Assembly (NCBI GenBank): GCA_034440635.1
Contig: JAOTON010001685.1
Span: 1,437,001-1,501,000, forward strand
Length of the DNA: 64,000 nucleotides
Direction of reading: 5' to 3'
Origin: Lepas anatifera
Taxonomy: Eukaryota; Arthropoda; Thecostraca; Lepadidae
Part shown: positions 11,393 to 22,260 of the stretch, in pieces
Layout: the number at the start of each line of letters is the position of its first letter
Position numbering within the stretch: position 1 is the first letter of the stretch
Made by a program: the position numbers and the translations under genes
The notes under the pieces: model-generated
Database searches by the model: none
The model's input: only the letters and a program-made list of their open reading frames with translations
What the model was told of the DNA's origin: nothing

Positions 11393-11423
11393 GAAAACAT
11401 AAAGTTGCGCCCCTGCCCCTATG
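11393..11423 (+). repeat. Right TIR and right TSD of the nested element
   Basis: The right end reads aaagttgcgcccctg, finishing at 11415, and is followed by cccctatg at 11416-11423. The outer element's minisatellite resumes directly afterwards. Confidence 0.92.
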
Positions 11424-11524
11424 ATCCACCCGGCCCCCTGTTATCCACCCGGGCCCCTGTGACTGCAACCGGGCTCCCTGTGGTCCAGGAGGCGCGGGTT
11501 CTCTAATGCCACGGACGGGCCCTT

Positions 11525-11727
11525 GCCATGAGTGCGGGGCCCCGTGGTCTATCTGGGCTTGCTGTGGCTGCGGTCGGGCTCCCTGGCATGCTTGCCTGGA
11601 ATGCTCGCTTAGGTGCGGTGCCCTTTAGGGCCACCCATAATCGCTGTGTCCGTAAACGGGCCCCTAACGATATTCTCAGGCCCATTTTGACTGCATCCGG
11701 TGCCCTATTTCTGGAAGTCTCGGGACC
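11525..11727 (+). repeat. Right boundary block of the minisatellite (outer copy)
   Basis: This is the outer copy's equivalent of 6901-7089. Together with 2279-2464 it brackets the outer array, which the nested element has split. Confidence 0.65.
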
Positions 11728-12038
11728 TTTTTGGCTCCTCTGTGACTGCAACCGGGCTCCTTGTATTCTGCCTTGGCCCCTTTTAGTCTGCCCGGGGCCT
11801 TTGTAGGTGGTCTGGTTTTTTTGTAGTGTGCCTGGGTCCTGTGTGGTCCGCCCGGGCCCCTGTAGTCTGCCCGCGCCCCTTGTGGGCGGTCTGGGCTCCT
11901 TTTAGTCTGCCCGGGCCTTCTGTGGTCTGCTCGGACCCCCTGTGGTCTACCCAGCCCCCTGCGGTCTGCCCGGCCCCTTGCAATTTGCCCGGGCTCCTAT
12001 GGTTTGTCCGTGTCCCTGTGGTCTGCAAGGAACCACAG

Positions 12039-12211
12039 CACTAGCAGATCCAGGGGGAGGGGGGTAAAGGTAAAATCGGTGGATTTGATGCCCTCCCCAA
12101 ATCCCCCGATTTTACCGATTTTTACGGATTTTCTTCAAACAAAAACCTTATGTTTTTCACGATTTGGGGCCGTTTCCCCCTCCCCCCACCATCGGCCTGA
12201 ATCCGCCCCTG
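12039..12211 (+). mobile_element. Internal hAT-like MITE (outer copy)
   Basis: The same MITE as at 7401-7572, at the same place within the giant element. Its left end is CACTAGCAGATCCAGG and its right end is cctgaatccgcccctg. Confidence 0.65.
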
Positions 12212-12506
12212 ATTCCACTCCTCCCACTTCGCTGTATTCGGGAACCCGTGCTATATTTTCAGGCTCCCTCTGGGCTACCCAGGCCTCCTCTGGCTCTAGC
12301 CGGGCTCCTTGCCTTGCTTACGACCCCCCGTAGTTAACCACCCCCGCCCCCCACCGTGCGCAGCCGGGCCCCTTCCGATAAGTACTGGTTTAATGAATTG
12401 ACATGTTTGTTATTTTGGCATCTCTCCGCCGGCACTACTTTTCTTCATTGATAAATGTGCATAAAGTTTTCCATCTTTGTTTGTTCTGGTGGAATTTTAA
12501 ATACAG

Positions 12507-12803
12507 ACAAATTTAAGTCTAATGTTGGATTCAACCGTTGATAAGTTTTTAAGTGCTGCGGCGAGGAGCATGATGATGAGTTGTTAAGATGTTCCCTGGC
12601 CTCTCCCCTCGAATCCGGAAATGTAAAAAACACTGAAGATTATGTATTCGGGCACAGCCCTTCATCAGAATCGTGGAGTAAATATTTACTCCACGATTCT
12701 GATGAAGGGCTGTGCCCGAATATATAATCTTCAGTTCGATATATATATATAATTTCCGGATTCGAGGGGAGAGGCCAGGGAACATCTTAACAAATTTAAG
12801 TCT
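12507..12803 (+). mobile_element. Fold-back insertion with 14-bp TSD and hammerhead-like motif
   Basis: A 269-bp insert (12521-12789) is present only in the outer giant copy. The other two copies preserve the empty site. It is flanked by acaaatttaagtct at 12507-12520 and 12790-12803. Most of it is a near-perfect hairpin: arms 12583-12683 and 12684-12791 meet at gtaaat|atttac. The left 62 bp are unpaired. The plus strand at 12699-12722 reads CTGATGA, then a GGGC/GCCC stem, then GAAta, close to a hammerhead ribozyme core. Penelope-like retroelements carry hammerhead motifs in inverted terminal repeats and make duplications of this length, so a short Penelope-like remnant is my best guess. No coding remains. 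The insertion point lies at the centre of a pre-existing short palindrome. Confidence 0.6.
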
Positions 12804-15800
12804 CTTAAATTTGTCTGTCAAAAAGTGTATCATATCTTGTCGTCAACTCTGGGTCAAATAATGTGCGTCCGCCGGCGAATGATAGCCTCTTAATTTCCCG
12901 GGCTTGTCAGCGTAGCGCGAAGGATGCTCCTGGCTATCTTGTCGCATTCGCCGAGGCGAATGATTTGCACAAAGTTTGCCTTGAACAGTAAAATTAGCAT
13001 GCTTATGATTCAATCGGCTTGTGTCTACTCTGGAAAAGTTTCGTTAGCCTCTGATTTGGATTTTAAGTTTGGGCTTTTCGTGTCAATCCAAATCGTGCTC
13101 CGATGCGCAGTGTTGAATGGCAAGTGAAGTGATTGTTTGCTATTAGCTTCTGTCGGGCTAAATCACTAATGAGTGATGATCCCCTGTCCGGCTCCCCTGA
13201 TGGCTAAATACCAAGACTTGGAGAATCTTTTGTCCCCTATGGCCGCCAGTGACGTATCTAGAATTTGGGTAAGGGAAGGGGGAAGGGCAAAGCCTCAGGG
13301 GACAGGGTGACACTTAGCCACCCGAAAGGCGCACTTTTCACCCAAAGGGCGACCAATCGTCGCATCCCGGGGGAGGGGAGGGTTTGGGGGCGGTATTTTG
13401 TCCTCAGAGGCTCTTGGGTTTAAGGGGTGGCTGCCCCATTCGCCCCCCCCTGGTGGCCACCCCATTCGCCCCGCCCCCTGGTGGCTGCAGCCGGGTCCCT
13501 ACTCCCAGTAGTTAATAACCTGTGGATGCAGACGGGCCTGCCATGGATGCGGTTCGTGTAACTGCAACCAGCCTCTGCCATGCTTGCCATGCGGGCCCCT
13601 GTGGTATCCTGGGCCCCTGTGGTCTGCCCGGGCCCCAGTGTGCGAAGTATGGCATTTTCGACGAGATCTCGTCGGTGCGAGTGCCCTTGGAGACAGGAGC
13701 GAGTGGTGCGAATTTTATCAGCCTGGTGTGAATTTGCAAAACTGGTGCGAGGAAATTGACACTGAAAAAAATGACTGAATAGTCAGGAAGACACAGGAGG
13801 GGGCCTTATAAAAAGTCCTTAACTAACTAATAAGAGAGGTAGTATTGCATCGTGTGGGTAGGAATGTGTGCGTTTTTCTCCCTGGTATATGGCAGATTGG
13901 TGCGAATTTTTTTAGGCTGGTGGTGCGACTCGTCTGGCTTGCTGCCATACTTTGCAGACTGGCCGGGTCCCATTTGGTCTGCACGAACTCCTTGTCTGCT
14001 AGTGCCCATTTTGTTCTGATCGAGCCCCTTGGGGTCTGCCCGGGCCTCCTGTGGTTTTCCCGGAACCCTTTTGGTCTGTCCGGGCCTCTGTGTGGCCTCT
14101 GCGGACCCCCTTTTGTCCGTTCGGGCCCCTTTTGTCTGCGCGGGCCCTCTGTGGTTTGCCCGGGCCCTTCCCAGTCTGCAAAGTATGGCACTTTTGGTGA
14201 GATCTCGTGGTGCGGACACCCTTCAGGTGGTTCGAACTTTGGAGCAAACAAATGCCCACTTTTGCTGTATGGTGCGAGGGAGCTTAAATCAAACACCCAC
14301 AGAGGTCTGAGAAGGGAGAAACTGGTAAAAACATCGAAATTTCCGGGTCAGTGAAATTTCTCACCAATGCTTGGTGTGAATTTTAGGCTGCTGGTGGTGC
14401 GAAAAATCTACAAGGCTGGTGCGGTCTCGTCGGGTCTGCTGCCATACTTTCCAGACTGGGGCCCCTCTGTGGTTAGCCCGGCCCCTGTGTTCTGGTCGGG
14501 TCCCTGTGGTCTGCCCGGCTCCTTTCATCTGTCCAGGCCCCGTGTGGTGTGCTCGGGCCCGCTGCCCAGCCAGCAATTCCGACCGGGCCCAGAGCGGGCT
14601 GGGCCGGGCTCTGCCCGAGCCCTAAGACTCATAGCTGAGCCACATAGACTCGGGCTGAGCCCGACATTAGGTTGGGGGATGACAACTTGCCCGAGCGGTA
14701 GAGCCCGGTCTTGCTTGACCATGGGCTCTGCCCAGGCGCAGCGGAGCCGGACCTGGGCTGAGCCCATGTACGCGGGCTCTGCCCAGTCAAAGCCCAGCAT
14801 ATATCGGGCAGAGTCCAGCAAATTGCTGGCTGTGTGTGGTCTGCTCGGGCCCCTTGTGGGCATACCGGCGTCCTATGGTTTTCTGGGTTCCTGTGGTCTG
14901 CCCGGCTCCTTTGGTGTACTCAGGCCCTCTGTGGTCTGTCTGGGCCCCTTGTGGTCTAAGAATATCGTGCAGAAACTGAAGCTGTTGTGTTAGTCGCGTA
15001 TTTGCAGGAGTTCCTTATTTGTTAGCAGTTTCGTGCCCCAGATGGTGTATCCGTGCTCCCTGTTGCCAAAACCGGCCCCCTGCCATGCTTGCGGGCCCCC
15101 TGTGGTTTTCCCGGGCAACGTGCGGCCGGTCCCATGCCTCCTGGAACATTCGGGGAAAAACGATGGGGCGTGAGAAATGTTAGGCCCCCCATTCCTTTTG
15201 TACTGATCCTATATGAGGATTGTAAAGGGAAATAGGCAGTACCACCTATTCATAGTACCCCTTGACCGGTACCCAGTGTTGTAAAATGTCATGAACTGGC
15301 AAGGTGAATTGATCAGAAAAAGGTGTCTTGATCATGTAAAATAAATATCAGTAGGTTCGATTTCCCCGCTGATAAAGGAATTTCGCACTTCGATCTCTAC
15401 CTTTCATTTGTATCAAATTATTCGCGATAATGCGATTTCGTTCCAGGTGTGAATGTTAAAATGGTTGGACAGTATAAACATAAGTCGGGTGCACAAAAAC
15501 GTAAAACAAAGAACATCCAATACCGATGGGCTGCTCTGGCAAAACTACCCAAACTTTGTTCTTTTTTCAGGTAAACTATGAATCTAGAATCGTCTTGCTT
15601 ATTTTGCAAACTGTTACAAAATGACCCCGATCATATTTGCATTTAATCTCTCGCAACGTACGCGTCCACTTAAAGTAGTTCATATCACTACTATTTTTGG
15701 TACTTTGCAAGCTACGTTCATTTATCGACCGCAAAAATTAAAACCCTAATTTAAAACTAACTCGGAAAAGTGCAATGTGTATAGTTTCCAGCAAAACGGT

Positions 15801-15856
15801 AAAGTAAGGTTGTAATTACAATCCTTCTTTTCCTGATCATTGCCTTCCTCGGCCCG

Positions 15857-15972
15857 GCCACCAGCTGGATCGCGTTTGCTAAAAGACCCTCCAGCATCCA
15901 TCCCTCCTGCGTCGTCCGGGGCTGATCCCGTTGTACCTCCCGAGGAGAGCATCCGCGTGGACGACGAAGACG
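15857..15972 (+). pseudogene. Exon-like segment with splice donor (outer copy)
   Basis: A 116-bp equivalent of 11016-11131, in frame over the whole segment, with donor GACG|GTAAGT retained. The acceptor context here is altered (ggcccg instead of ggccag), although ccaccag lies just downstream. The acidic tail reads VDDEDG. Confidence 0.38.
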
Positions 15973-16234
15973 GTAAGTAGACACCTACTTGTCCAATATC
16001 CTTACATAGTTTGGCAGCTCGTTCAAAAGATTGGCTCTTCTGTCTACTTTTTAGGCTAAATAGTGCAAATCAGGAACAGTGACGAATAGTGCGCTAAAAA
16101 TTATTATTTAACCTTTGCAGTCAGTTTTCGACAACAAACGGTCGAAAATACGATTTTTCGGTCACATTTTCATTAAAAAATACGGGCCCCCCATCATGTA
16201 CGGGCCCCCTTTCGAGCTGGGTGCCCCCCCAATC

Positions 16235-16265
16235 GAAAACATAAAGTTGCGCCCCTGGATGCCCC
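16235..16265 (+). repeat. Right TIR and right TSD of the outer element
   Basis: The right end aaagttgcgcccctg finishes at 16257 and is followed by gatgcccc at 16258-16265, an exact match to 2145-2152. Confidence 0.92.
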
Positions 16266-17596
16266 GCTGTGCTTTAGGTGCATAGGCCATGTCGCAAAGT
16301 GTTTTTTTTTCGATAAACTAGGAGATTGTATGATGTTATATCGTTCTGGATATACAAGAACTATGTTGTAACGTTAGGTTTTCCAAATATGAGTTACGGA
16401 CTCTGTCCCGAGTGAAAATTAAATTTTCCCATCTCTTAAGCATGCGCACGCTTGCCCAATGGTATACTGCGTACTCTTGCCGGACATGCTCCCCTGGGAA
16501 GAAAGTTTTCATAAACATGCTGGCAGGCATTTTAGCGTGAGCTCCGGTCCTGGAGCACACCCTTAGCTCAGCTTTCTGACTGATGACAGACCGTAATACA
16601 ATTTGTTTTGATAATAGAAGCATAGTCTACAAGTTTACCCAGTTAAGAAATATTACTTCAAGGGTGCCCAGAAACTTATTTTGCTCGGTACTCCCGTGGA
16701 AAGAACAGGAGCAGGTTGAAGTTTGGTGTGCAGCCTAGGCACTGACCTTGCTTTTTTATACCAGGGTATCCACCATCTCAGTGGTTGCCAAGTAACCAAA
16801 ACAGCTGCTGCGTACTCTTGTCTCCTGCGTACTCTTACCCGCCCTTACCCTATTTAGAACTAGAAGAGCACTGGTTTCTAGTGAAGAATCCGAAGGATTA
16901 GGTATTGTTGGAAGAGGCTGGCGTCCAGAAATGGTCCTCAGTTTATACGTAAAAAGGTCCCGCCATACGTATAGAAATCAATTACGTAGTGCACGTTCCT
17001 GCGTCTTATCCATGTATTGCGGTGCAGCGTCACCACAGGCGCTCTGTGCTTGGCGGCACAGTATACCTAGGAGGATATGTGGAGCGATGCAGCATAGCCA
17101 CAGGTGAGACACTGCGGCACAGTATAGCGTGTCACGACAGTACCATTTGGAGCTGGATAGTGATCCAGTCATCAAATCGCTGGATAGTGATCAAATCCAA
17201 TCAAATCAAAGATCACTGGATAGCATCAAATTGCTCTTGTGCAACCTTACCCTGGGTGACCCTGGGTGCAACATTACGGTTGCTACCTTCTAACAGGGTG
17301 AGAGTTGGAAGAGAAAAGTCTTACCATCCATATGAGCTCAGCGATTGGTACTTTTGTCATAAAGCCCTAAGGCTTTCATCTATTTTAACTTGCTACCGTT
17401 ATCTAATATGGATTTTCTTCATAGTATTGTTCCTCAAAGATACCATTTTCCAGCATTTATAGGTTATAAAGTCTTTCACAGCCATTTTCGTGTCATGGAT
17501 AGCATATCAGACAGATTTGCCCTTTTTGTTTCTTTTTAGTTCCAAATTTTGGGACTGAACAATGGTCCAAGTGCTTTGATGTCAGACTGGATTTAG
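16266..17596. other. Unique DNA between the giant element and the LINE
   Basis: Only short frames, no gene recognised. Motifs resembling gcgtactcttgcc recur near 16470-16485 and 16810-16840. They are the reverse complement of the motif that recurs on the far side of the insertion around 1912-2145. At 17150-17240 there is a short run of atcaaat/ggatagtga direct repeats. Confidence 0.45.
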
Positions 17597-19127
17597 AACT
17601 GCGGTACGTTCTTTGAAAAATTATTCAGTGTCAATAGCCATAAGGCCTGCGGCCCAGAGAATATCAGTGCACGCGTGATTCATGAGTGTTCAGAGGAGCT
17701 GACCGTGCCTGTGACAAAATTATGCAAACTGTCTGTTAGCCAGGGGATTTTCCTGAGCGTTTGGAAACGCGCCAATATAGTGCCTATCTTTAAAAAAGGC
17801 GCCAAGACTCTCCCACTTAACTATCGTTCTTTGTCCTTGTTGCCACTGTTGAGCAAATTGCTTGAGCGTGTTGTATATGTTTCTCTTTTTGCTCACGTTT
17901 GTCCAGTTTTAGCCGAGCAACAGCATGGATTCATCCCAGGTCGCTCGTGCGTATCTAATTTGGCGACGATGTTAGAAAAAGCCTGGGGCAATATAGCAGC
18001 TGGATCCCAGACGGATGTGATCTACACCGATTACAGTTCAGCTTTTCAGAGCGTGAACCACGCTCTTCTCATACACAAACTCAAAAACTCTTACCATATT
18101 TCTGGTAAGGCGTTTGATTGGTGTAGGTCATATCTGTCTGGGAGGGAACAGCGAGCTGTTTTAAACAGTCAGTGTTCGTCCTGGATATCTGCACCGTCGG
18201 GCACACCGGAAGGCGGACTTCTGTCCCCTCTTTTGTTCGCCTGCTTCATAAATAATCTACCGATGTCGTTGTGCACAGATAATTTGATGTTTGCAGACGA
18301 TGTTAAAATTTATCACAAAATAGACGATCGAAATGATGCAAGACTTGTTCAGAGCAATCTTGATTGTCTATATCAATGGTCTGAGCTGTGGGGATTAAAG
18401 GCTAAACCCATTAAAATATAAAGTCCTGTCTCTGACGCTACGTCGTTCTCCTGTTCATGCTCTTTATACTATAGGTGGCACAGCCATCGAAAGAGTCACT
18501 GTAATGCGAGATCTGGGGGCTCTTATCGATGAAAAATTAACGTTGAGAGCACATATAGGCAACATTGTTTCAAAAGAAAATAGGGCATTAGGATTGATGA
18601 TGAGATCTTTTCAAACGGGTAAACGAGGTAGGCCGATGCATCAGTGCAATAGTAGAGCTATGCTGTCTACATATTACACGAATGTACGGTCTGTCCTGGA
18701 ATATTGTTGCGTGATTTCGGGAGGAACAGCTGACAGTCACCTGCAAAGGCTGGAAAGAACCCAGCATAAATTTTTAATTTGGCTCTGCGGACGTTGCAAC
18801 ATTCAAAACATAGCATTTAACTATGATAGTCTCACTTTGCATTTTGGTGTCGCATCTCTTGAGGCCAGACGAAAACAAAATTTAGTAGATTCATCATTTC
18901 TTCTGAATAAGTCTCCACTTGCTGTTCCTCCCCGAATGCTGCGCCGTATGGTTTTATTTCACGTGCCCTACGCGAGAGTCAACACGGTCAAAAGGGGTTT
19001 GTTTACCAGGATTCCCAAACTGTGCAATAGGTTCCTGGATACATGTCGGGAGGCAGATATTTGGCAGCTTGGCAAAGCAGAGTACAAAAAGCAGGTGTTT
19101 CGCTTTGTGCTGGGTGTGAGTGATTAG
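17597..19127 (+). pseudogene. LINE reverse transcriptase, frameshifted
   Basis: RNA-dependent DNA polymerase of a non-LTR element, which would copy element RNA at a nicked target. Recognisable parts in order: KACGPENIS near 17642-17668; NYRSLSLLPLLSKLLERV; the first catalytic Asp in TDYSSAF (about 18026-18046); SGTPEGGLLSPLLF; and FADD at 18290-18301 holding the other two catalytic Asp residues. The first frame ends at a stop at 18419-18421. The reading continues in another phase from about 18411 to 19127 (RDLGALIDEKLT, then a Cys-containing C-terminal region), so one indel near 18411-18415 breaks it. SGTPEGG has Glu-Gly-Gly where many relatives have Gln-Gly. With the N-terminal endonuclease also missing, it cannot be functional. 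Confidence 0.85.
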
Positions 19128-19470
19128 TTTTTGTGTGTATAGGCTTTACATCTATATTTTAAGTAGGTCCCCAGACTCTTTTACGTGTTTTAGGTTTTTA
19201 TAGCTTTCATATTTTTTATATTTTAAGTCTGTCTTAGGCTATTTTTATTTCTAAATGAATTTATAAATGTATTTATCTATATTTTTATGGGTAGCAGTGC
19301 ATATTTTACCTTTTGGAATCATTTCAAGCTCACTTGTTCCATCAACTTTTAACAATCGTCTCGCGGCGTTGAGCCTGCATTGTATATATTTTTATCAGAT
19401 TGACTTAATCTCTAAATGGGCACCACGTCCGTTGATGATTTGCATGCAATAAGCAATAATAAACAAAAAT
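17597..19470 (+). mobile_element. 5'-truncated non-LTR retrotransposon (LINE)
   Basis: A reverse-transcriptase-bearing LINE fragment. It starts just after an in-frame stop at 17594-17596, without endonuclease or ORF1. The coding part ends at 19127 and is followed by an AT-rich 3' tail ending near aagcaataataaacaaa at about 19470. The RT motif set (TDYSSAF, SGTPEGG, FADD) and the long C-terminal region fit the Jockey/CR1-type group, but a phylogeny is needed for a family name. I found no clear target-site duplication. Confidence 0.82.
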
Positions 19471-19504
19471 ATCCCAGCCTGGAATTCCCGGAACAGTGAC
19501 GTCA

Positions 19505-19920
19505 CAGCCGTTCTTTGAAACTTTTCCCGGGATTCCACGTGGAATATTTCCGCCATTCCGCGCGGAACACCCAGAATTGAAAAAGCAGTCCTGCTCAAGA
19601 TGGATTTGGATTTGGATTTGGATCAAGATGGCCCATGGATGGATTTTCTAAGGCTTAAGTTCGTGGACTTTGAATATTTATCTGCTTGTTAGGTCCACTA
19701 TATGTTTTCAAGATAATCGGCGCCTAATAATAACACCCAAATGAAATTAAATGAAAGATTTGCGCGTGCACAAGTCAAAATAAATAATGAGACTGTCGGA
19801 CCTCACCATTTACGCCGCATTCCGGCATTGTTCACGAACGTTCCACAGCCGGAATCCGGGGAAATCATGACGTCACATCCCCGGAATTCCGCCTCGGAAT
19901 TGTCAAAGAACGCAGCCCTA
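19505..19920. mobile_element. Putative small inverted-repeat element (MITE)
   Basis: The left edge has cagccgttctttga and the right edge, reversed, has gggctgcgttctttga. This gives an imperfect inverted repeat about 415 bp apart. CRE-type TGACGTCA palindromes occur at the left edge (about 19496) and near the right end (about 19868), and there are several GGAATTCC-like palindromes. No clear duplication was found, so exact ends are uncertain. Confidence 0.4.
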
Positions 19921-20179
19921 ATCTCACTAATGTGTTAGTATACTTCCGTCCCGCCTTTCAGAGTAATGATCATCACTATATGGTCTCCGTACGGTCAGAG
20001 AGTTGTCTTAGTCAACCAAGAACTGTTTTAATATGCAATAAATCTCAACCCAGTCAGGGGCATTCCAAATGTCTTCCACCGTCATTTTCTATCTTCTTAG
20101 GTTCGCATTCGGGGAAGGTATGTTTGAATCACTACCAGATTATGTATTTTGCGTGTGGTCGAATAGAACATGCCTGATA

Positions 20180-20870
20180 CAAGGGTAAATCGGCTACTTC
20201 ATGCAAGAAAACAGTGGGGAAGCAACTGGGAGAGAGCTAGGGACGTCAGCACAGATGTTTTAATGGGGAACAAGGACTGCAAACTGGTGACGACCGGGGA
20301 GAAGAGGGAGGGGCTGGGGTGGCAGGCCAGGTAAAGGATTAAAGTTCGTCTGGGAGAGCGGTACCAGGGAAATTCACCGGCAGCCAACTTCAGGGCATTT
20401 GCCGAGGCTCACAATCGTAGGCCGGAGCAAAAGCTGAAATAATCAGTTGAGTACCGAACCTTTGTTTCGCCAGTTTGTGGATGCGTCCCTGTCCCCCGCT
20501 TTCAACACTCATGGGTAGTCATCTTGCTAGCGACTACCATACCAGTAAACTACAATTACCTGAACTACCTACCAAAAATGTTTTTGGTAGTTCGGCTAAT
20601 AAACGCTAAATGTCAGCAGCTGTGCACCGACAAAATGCGCATGGTAACATTGCACATGGTGCTCAATTTGTTGCAAGTTTGGTTATTGGAGTCGGAGTCT
20701 CACTAAAGTCAGCAATGGACTTGTCACGGAGACCCCGACCCCACTATCCGAACGAGCAACTCCCGCGATGAAGGGGCAATTTATATGCCAAAGTGTAACG
20801 TCCTACAAAGCACGGGGACGGTCTCTGAGACTCAAGGGAAGGCATACAGCTAATCTACACCCCTGTGTGC
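20180..20870. other. Unassigned DNA
   Basis: Mixed-composition unique sequence. Frames are short and show no recognisable domain. Confidence 0.4.
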
Positions 20871-22260
20871 ATTTAAATGCAAGCAGCTGCCGTCTCTCCC
20901 AGAGTCTTTCAGCGCGGTGCAATTGGTGCAAATTCAATCCAGCCGTTACGACTGCCAGTAAGGCAGTGCCGGGCCGGCGAGCTAATGCCTCCGCCTATAA
21001 TAACGAGGTGCACCGGCACTGCGACCTCGATGCCACTGCTCAACCGGGCAATTTGCTGAGCGAATCGTAAACAGAGTGTCATGCGGCCCCCGCGCCGGCG
21101 CGCCTCAACAAATGGACGCTGCACCGAATCAGACACTGATTGAGATGCACTGGCCGCTTGGCCGTATTCAAACCGCATTGCATGATTAGCGCGCCGAGTG
21201 TCTCATAAGCGTTGGAATCTCGGTGCAAAGGCGAGCAGCGAGGGTCCAGGCTCTGTTTTTGTTGGCCCGCACGGACCTGAGTCTGGTAATGTGTGGCATT
21301 TTCGCATCAAATGGCCGCGCCGGTGGTAATTGAGAGATAATAATGTGATATTTCAAGGCTCGGCCGCGCTGATTTAGCTGTATGGTAAACTGGGGTCGGC
21401 TGCGGAGGCCGCGCCGGGTAGGAGCAGAGGCGCGAGACCGATACCCCGGCGGTCCCGGGACGCCCGGCCGGCCGGCGGCCGCCTCGAAGGGTGCTAAACG
21501 GTGGGTAGGGAACCATGGAAGTCCCAACTAGCTCATCGGTGGTCTAGGTACCTGTCTGCTGGATCTATTTCAGATATGGTAGGTTTTTTATTGAAATTGT
21601 TTCTTCTTACTGTTACAGAACTGTACTTTCCATACAGTTCTTGATATGAAATAGGGCATTTTTGTCGATCTGGCAAGGTATTCAGTGTGCCTGACTTATT
21701 TTGACAGTTTCAGGCTACTCGGCTGACCTGTTAAAATGTGATGCTATGGCGGATAATGCGCAGTGCTCTGCCGACGTTGGCCGTCTTCTCCGACTCCGCG
21801 TCCTCCCAATAATTCCTGTCAACAACAATGAACAGCATCACTCCGCACTCTCCTCTCCTGTCCAAAGGCTCCTCGCCGCCAACACCGCGGCACCTGCGTT
21901 TTCGGCGTTGCGTCGCCCGGCGTCGCCGGCGGCATTTTCTCGCAGCGGCGGCGGCGCGGCGGCCGATGACCTTGAGGCGGGGCACCGCGCCAGACACCTC
22001 GTAGCTAACATCGCCCCCGGCTAATCGGCCGAAACCGATGCATCTGCACGCAGGTTCTCGTCTGATGATGACGAACTCGGAAACATGTTGAGAAGATGTA
22101 AGCAGGCTCCACGGCCCGAGCAGCTCTACAATCGATCGTCGGAATGCTGCCATTGATGGTTGGGTCATTTGATAACTTGCCGCGGGTTTCCCATGACTGA
22201 ACGCCTTGTGCAGCAGTAACTGGTGACGGTGCGTTAACATGCTTAGTTCGAATAACAAGT
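20871..22260. other. CpG-rich block
   Basis: GC- and CpG-rich DNA with open frames on both strands at once (for example 21186-21527 and 21731-22258 on the minus strand), as expected when stop codons are rare. None shows a domain. It could be a regulatory island or intronic DNA. A less GC-rich gap at 21540-21700 separates two halves. Confidence 0.4.

Larger units (their letters stand above)
4101..11415 (+). mobile_element. Giant hAT-like element, nested copy inserted into its own family
   Basis: A complete 7,315-bp copy of the same family, in the same orientation as the host copy, inserted in the host copy's minisatellite. It has both terminal inverted repeats and a perfect 8-bp duplication (cccctatg at 4093-4100 and 11416-11423). 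This establishes the insertion order: the outer element came first. Internal order is left block (4225-4412), minisatellite (about 4413-6850), second block (6901-7089), MITE (7401-7572), a conserved AT-richer stretch (about 7730-8260), GGGCCC-rich degenerate repeats (about 8350-10340), an AT-richer stretch and the exon-like segment (11016-11131). No transposase is visible. Confidence 0.92.
2153..16257 (+). mobile_element. Giant transposase-less hAT-like element (outer copy, interrupted by a second copy)
   Basis: The element runs from CAGGGGCGCAAG at 2153 to GTTGCGCCCCTG ending at 16257 and is flanked by a perfect 8-bp duplication, gatgcccc. It is interrupted from 4101 to 11415 by a full copy of the same family. 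Removing that copy and one 8-bp duplication leaves an ancestral length of about 6.8 kb (2153-4100 plus 11424-16257). In order it holds a short left block, a minisatellite, a diverged repeat of the left block, a fixed MITE, degenerate GGGCCC-rich sequence, and an exon-like piece near the right end. I find no hAT transposase: all frames are short and most are low-complexity translations of the repeats. The superfamily call rests on TIR and duplication length, so a Buster/Ac/Tip100 assignment is not possible. It is presumably non-autonomous and mobilised in trans. Confidence 0.9.

Noticed and set aside
2153..11415. CRISPR-like array
   Set aside because: Units are directly adjacent variants of one 20/21-bp sequence without unique spacers, in a eukaryotic transposon.
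2153..16257. Simple tandem duplication of one element
   Set aside because: The inner copy has both termini and its own 8-bp duplication within the array of the outer copy, which a tandem duplication would not create.
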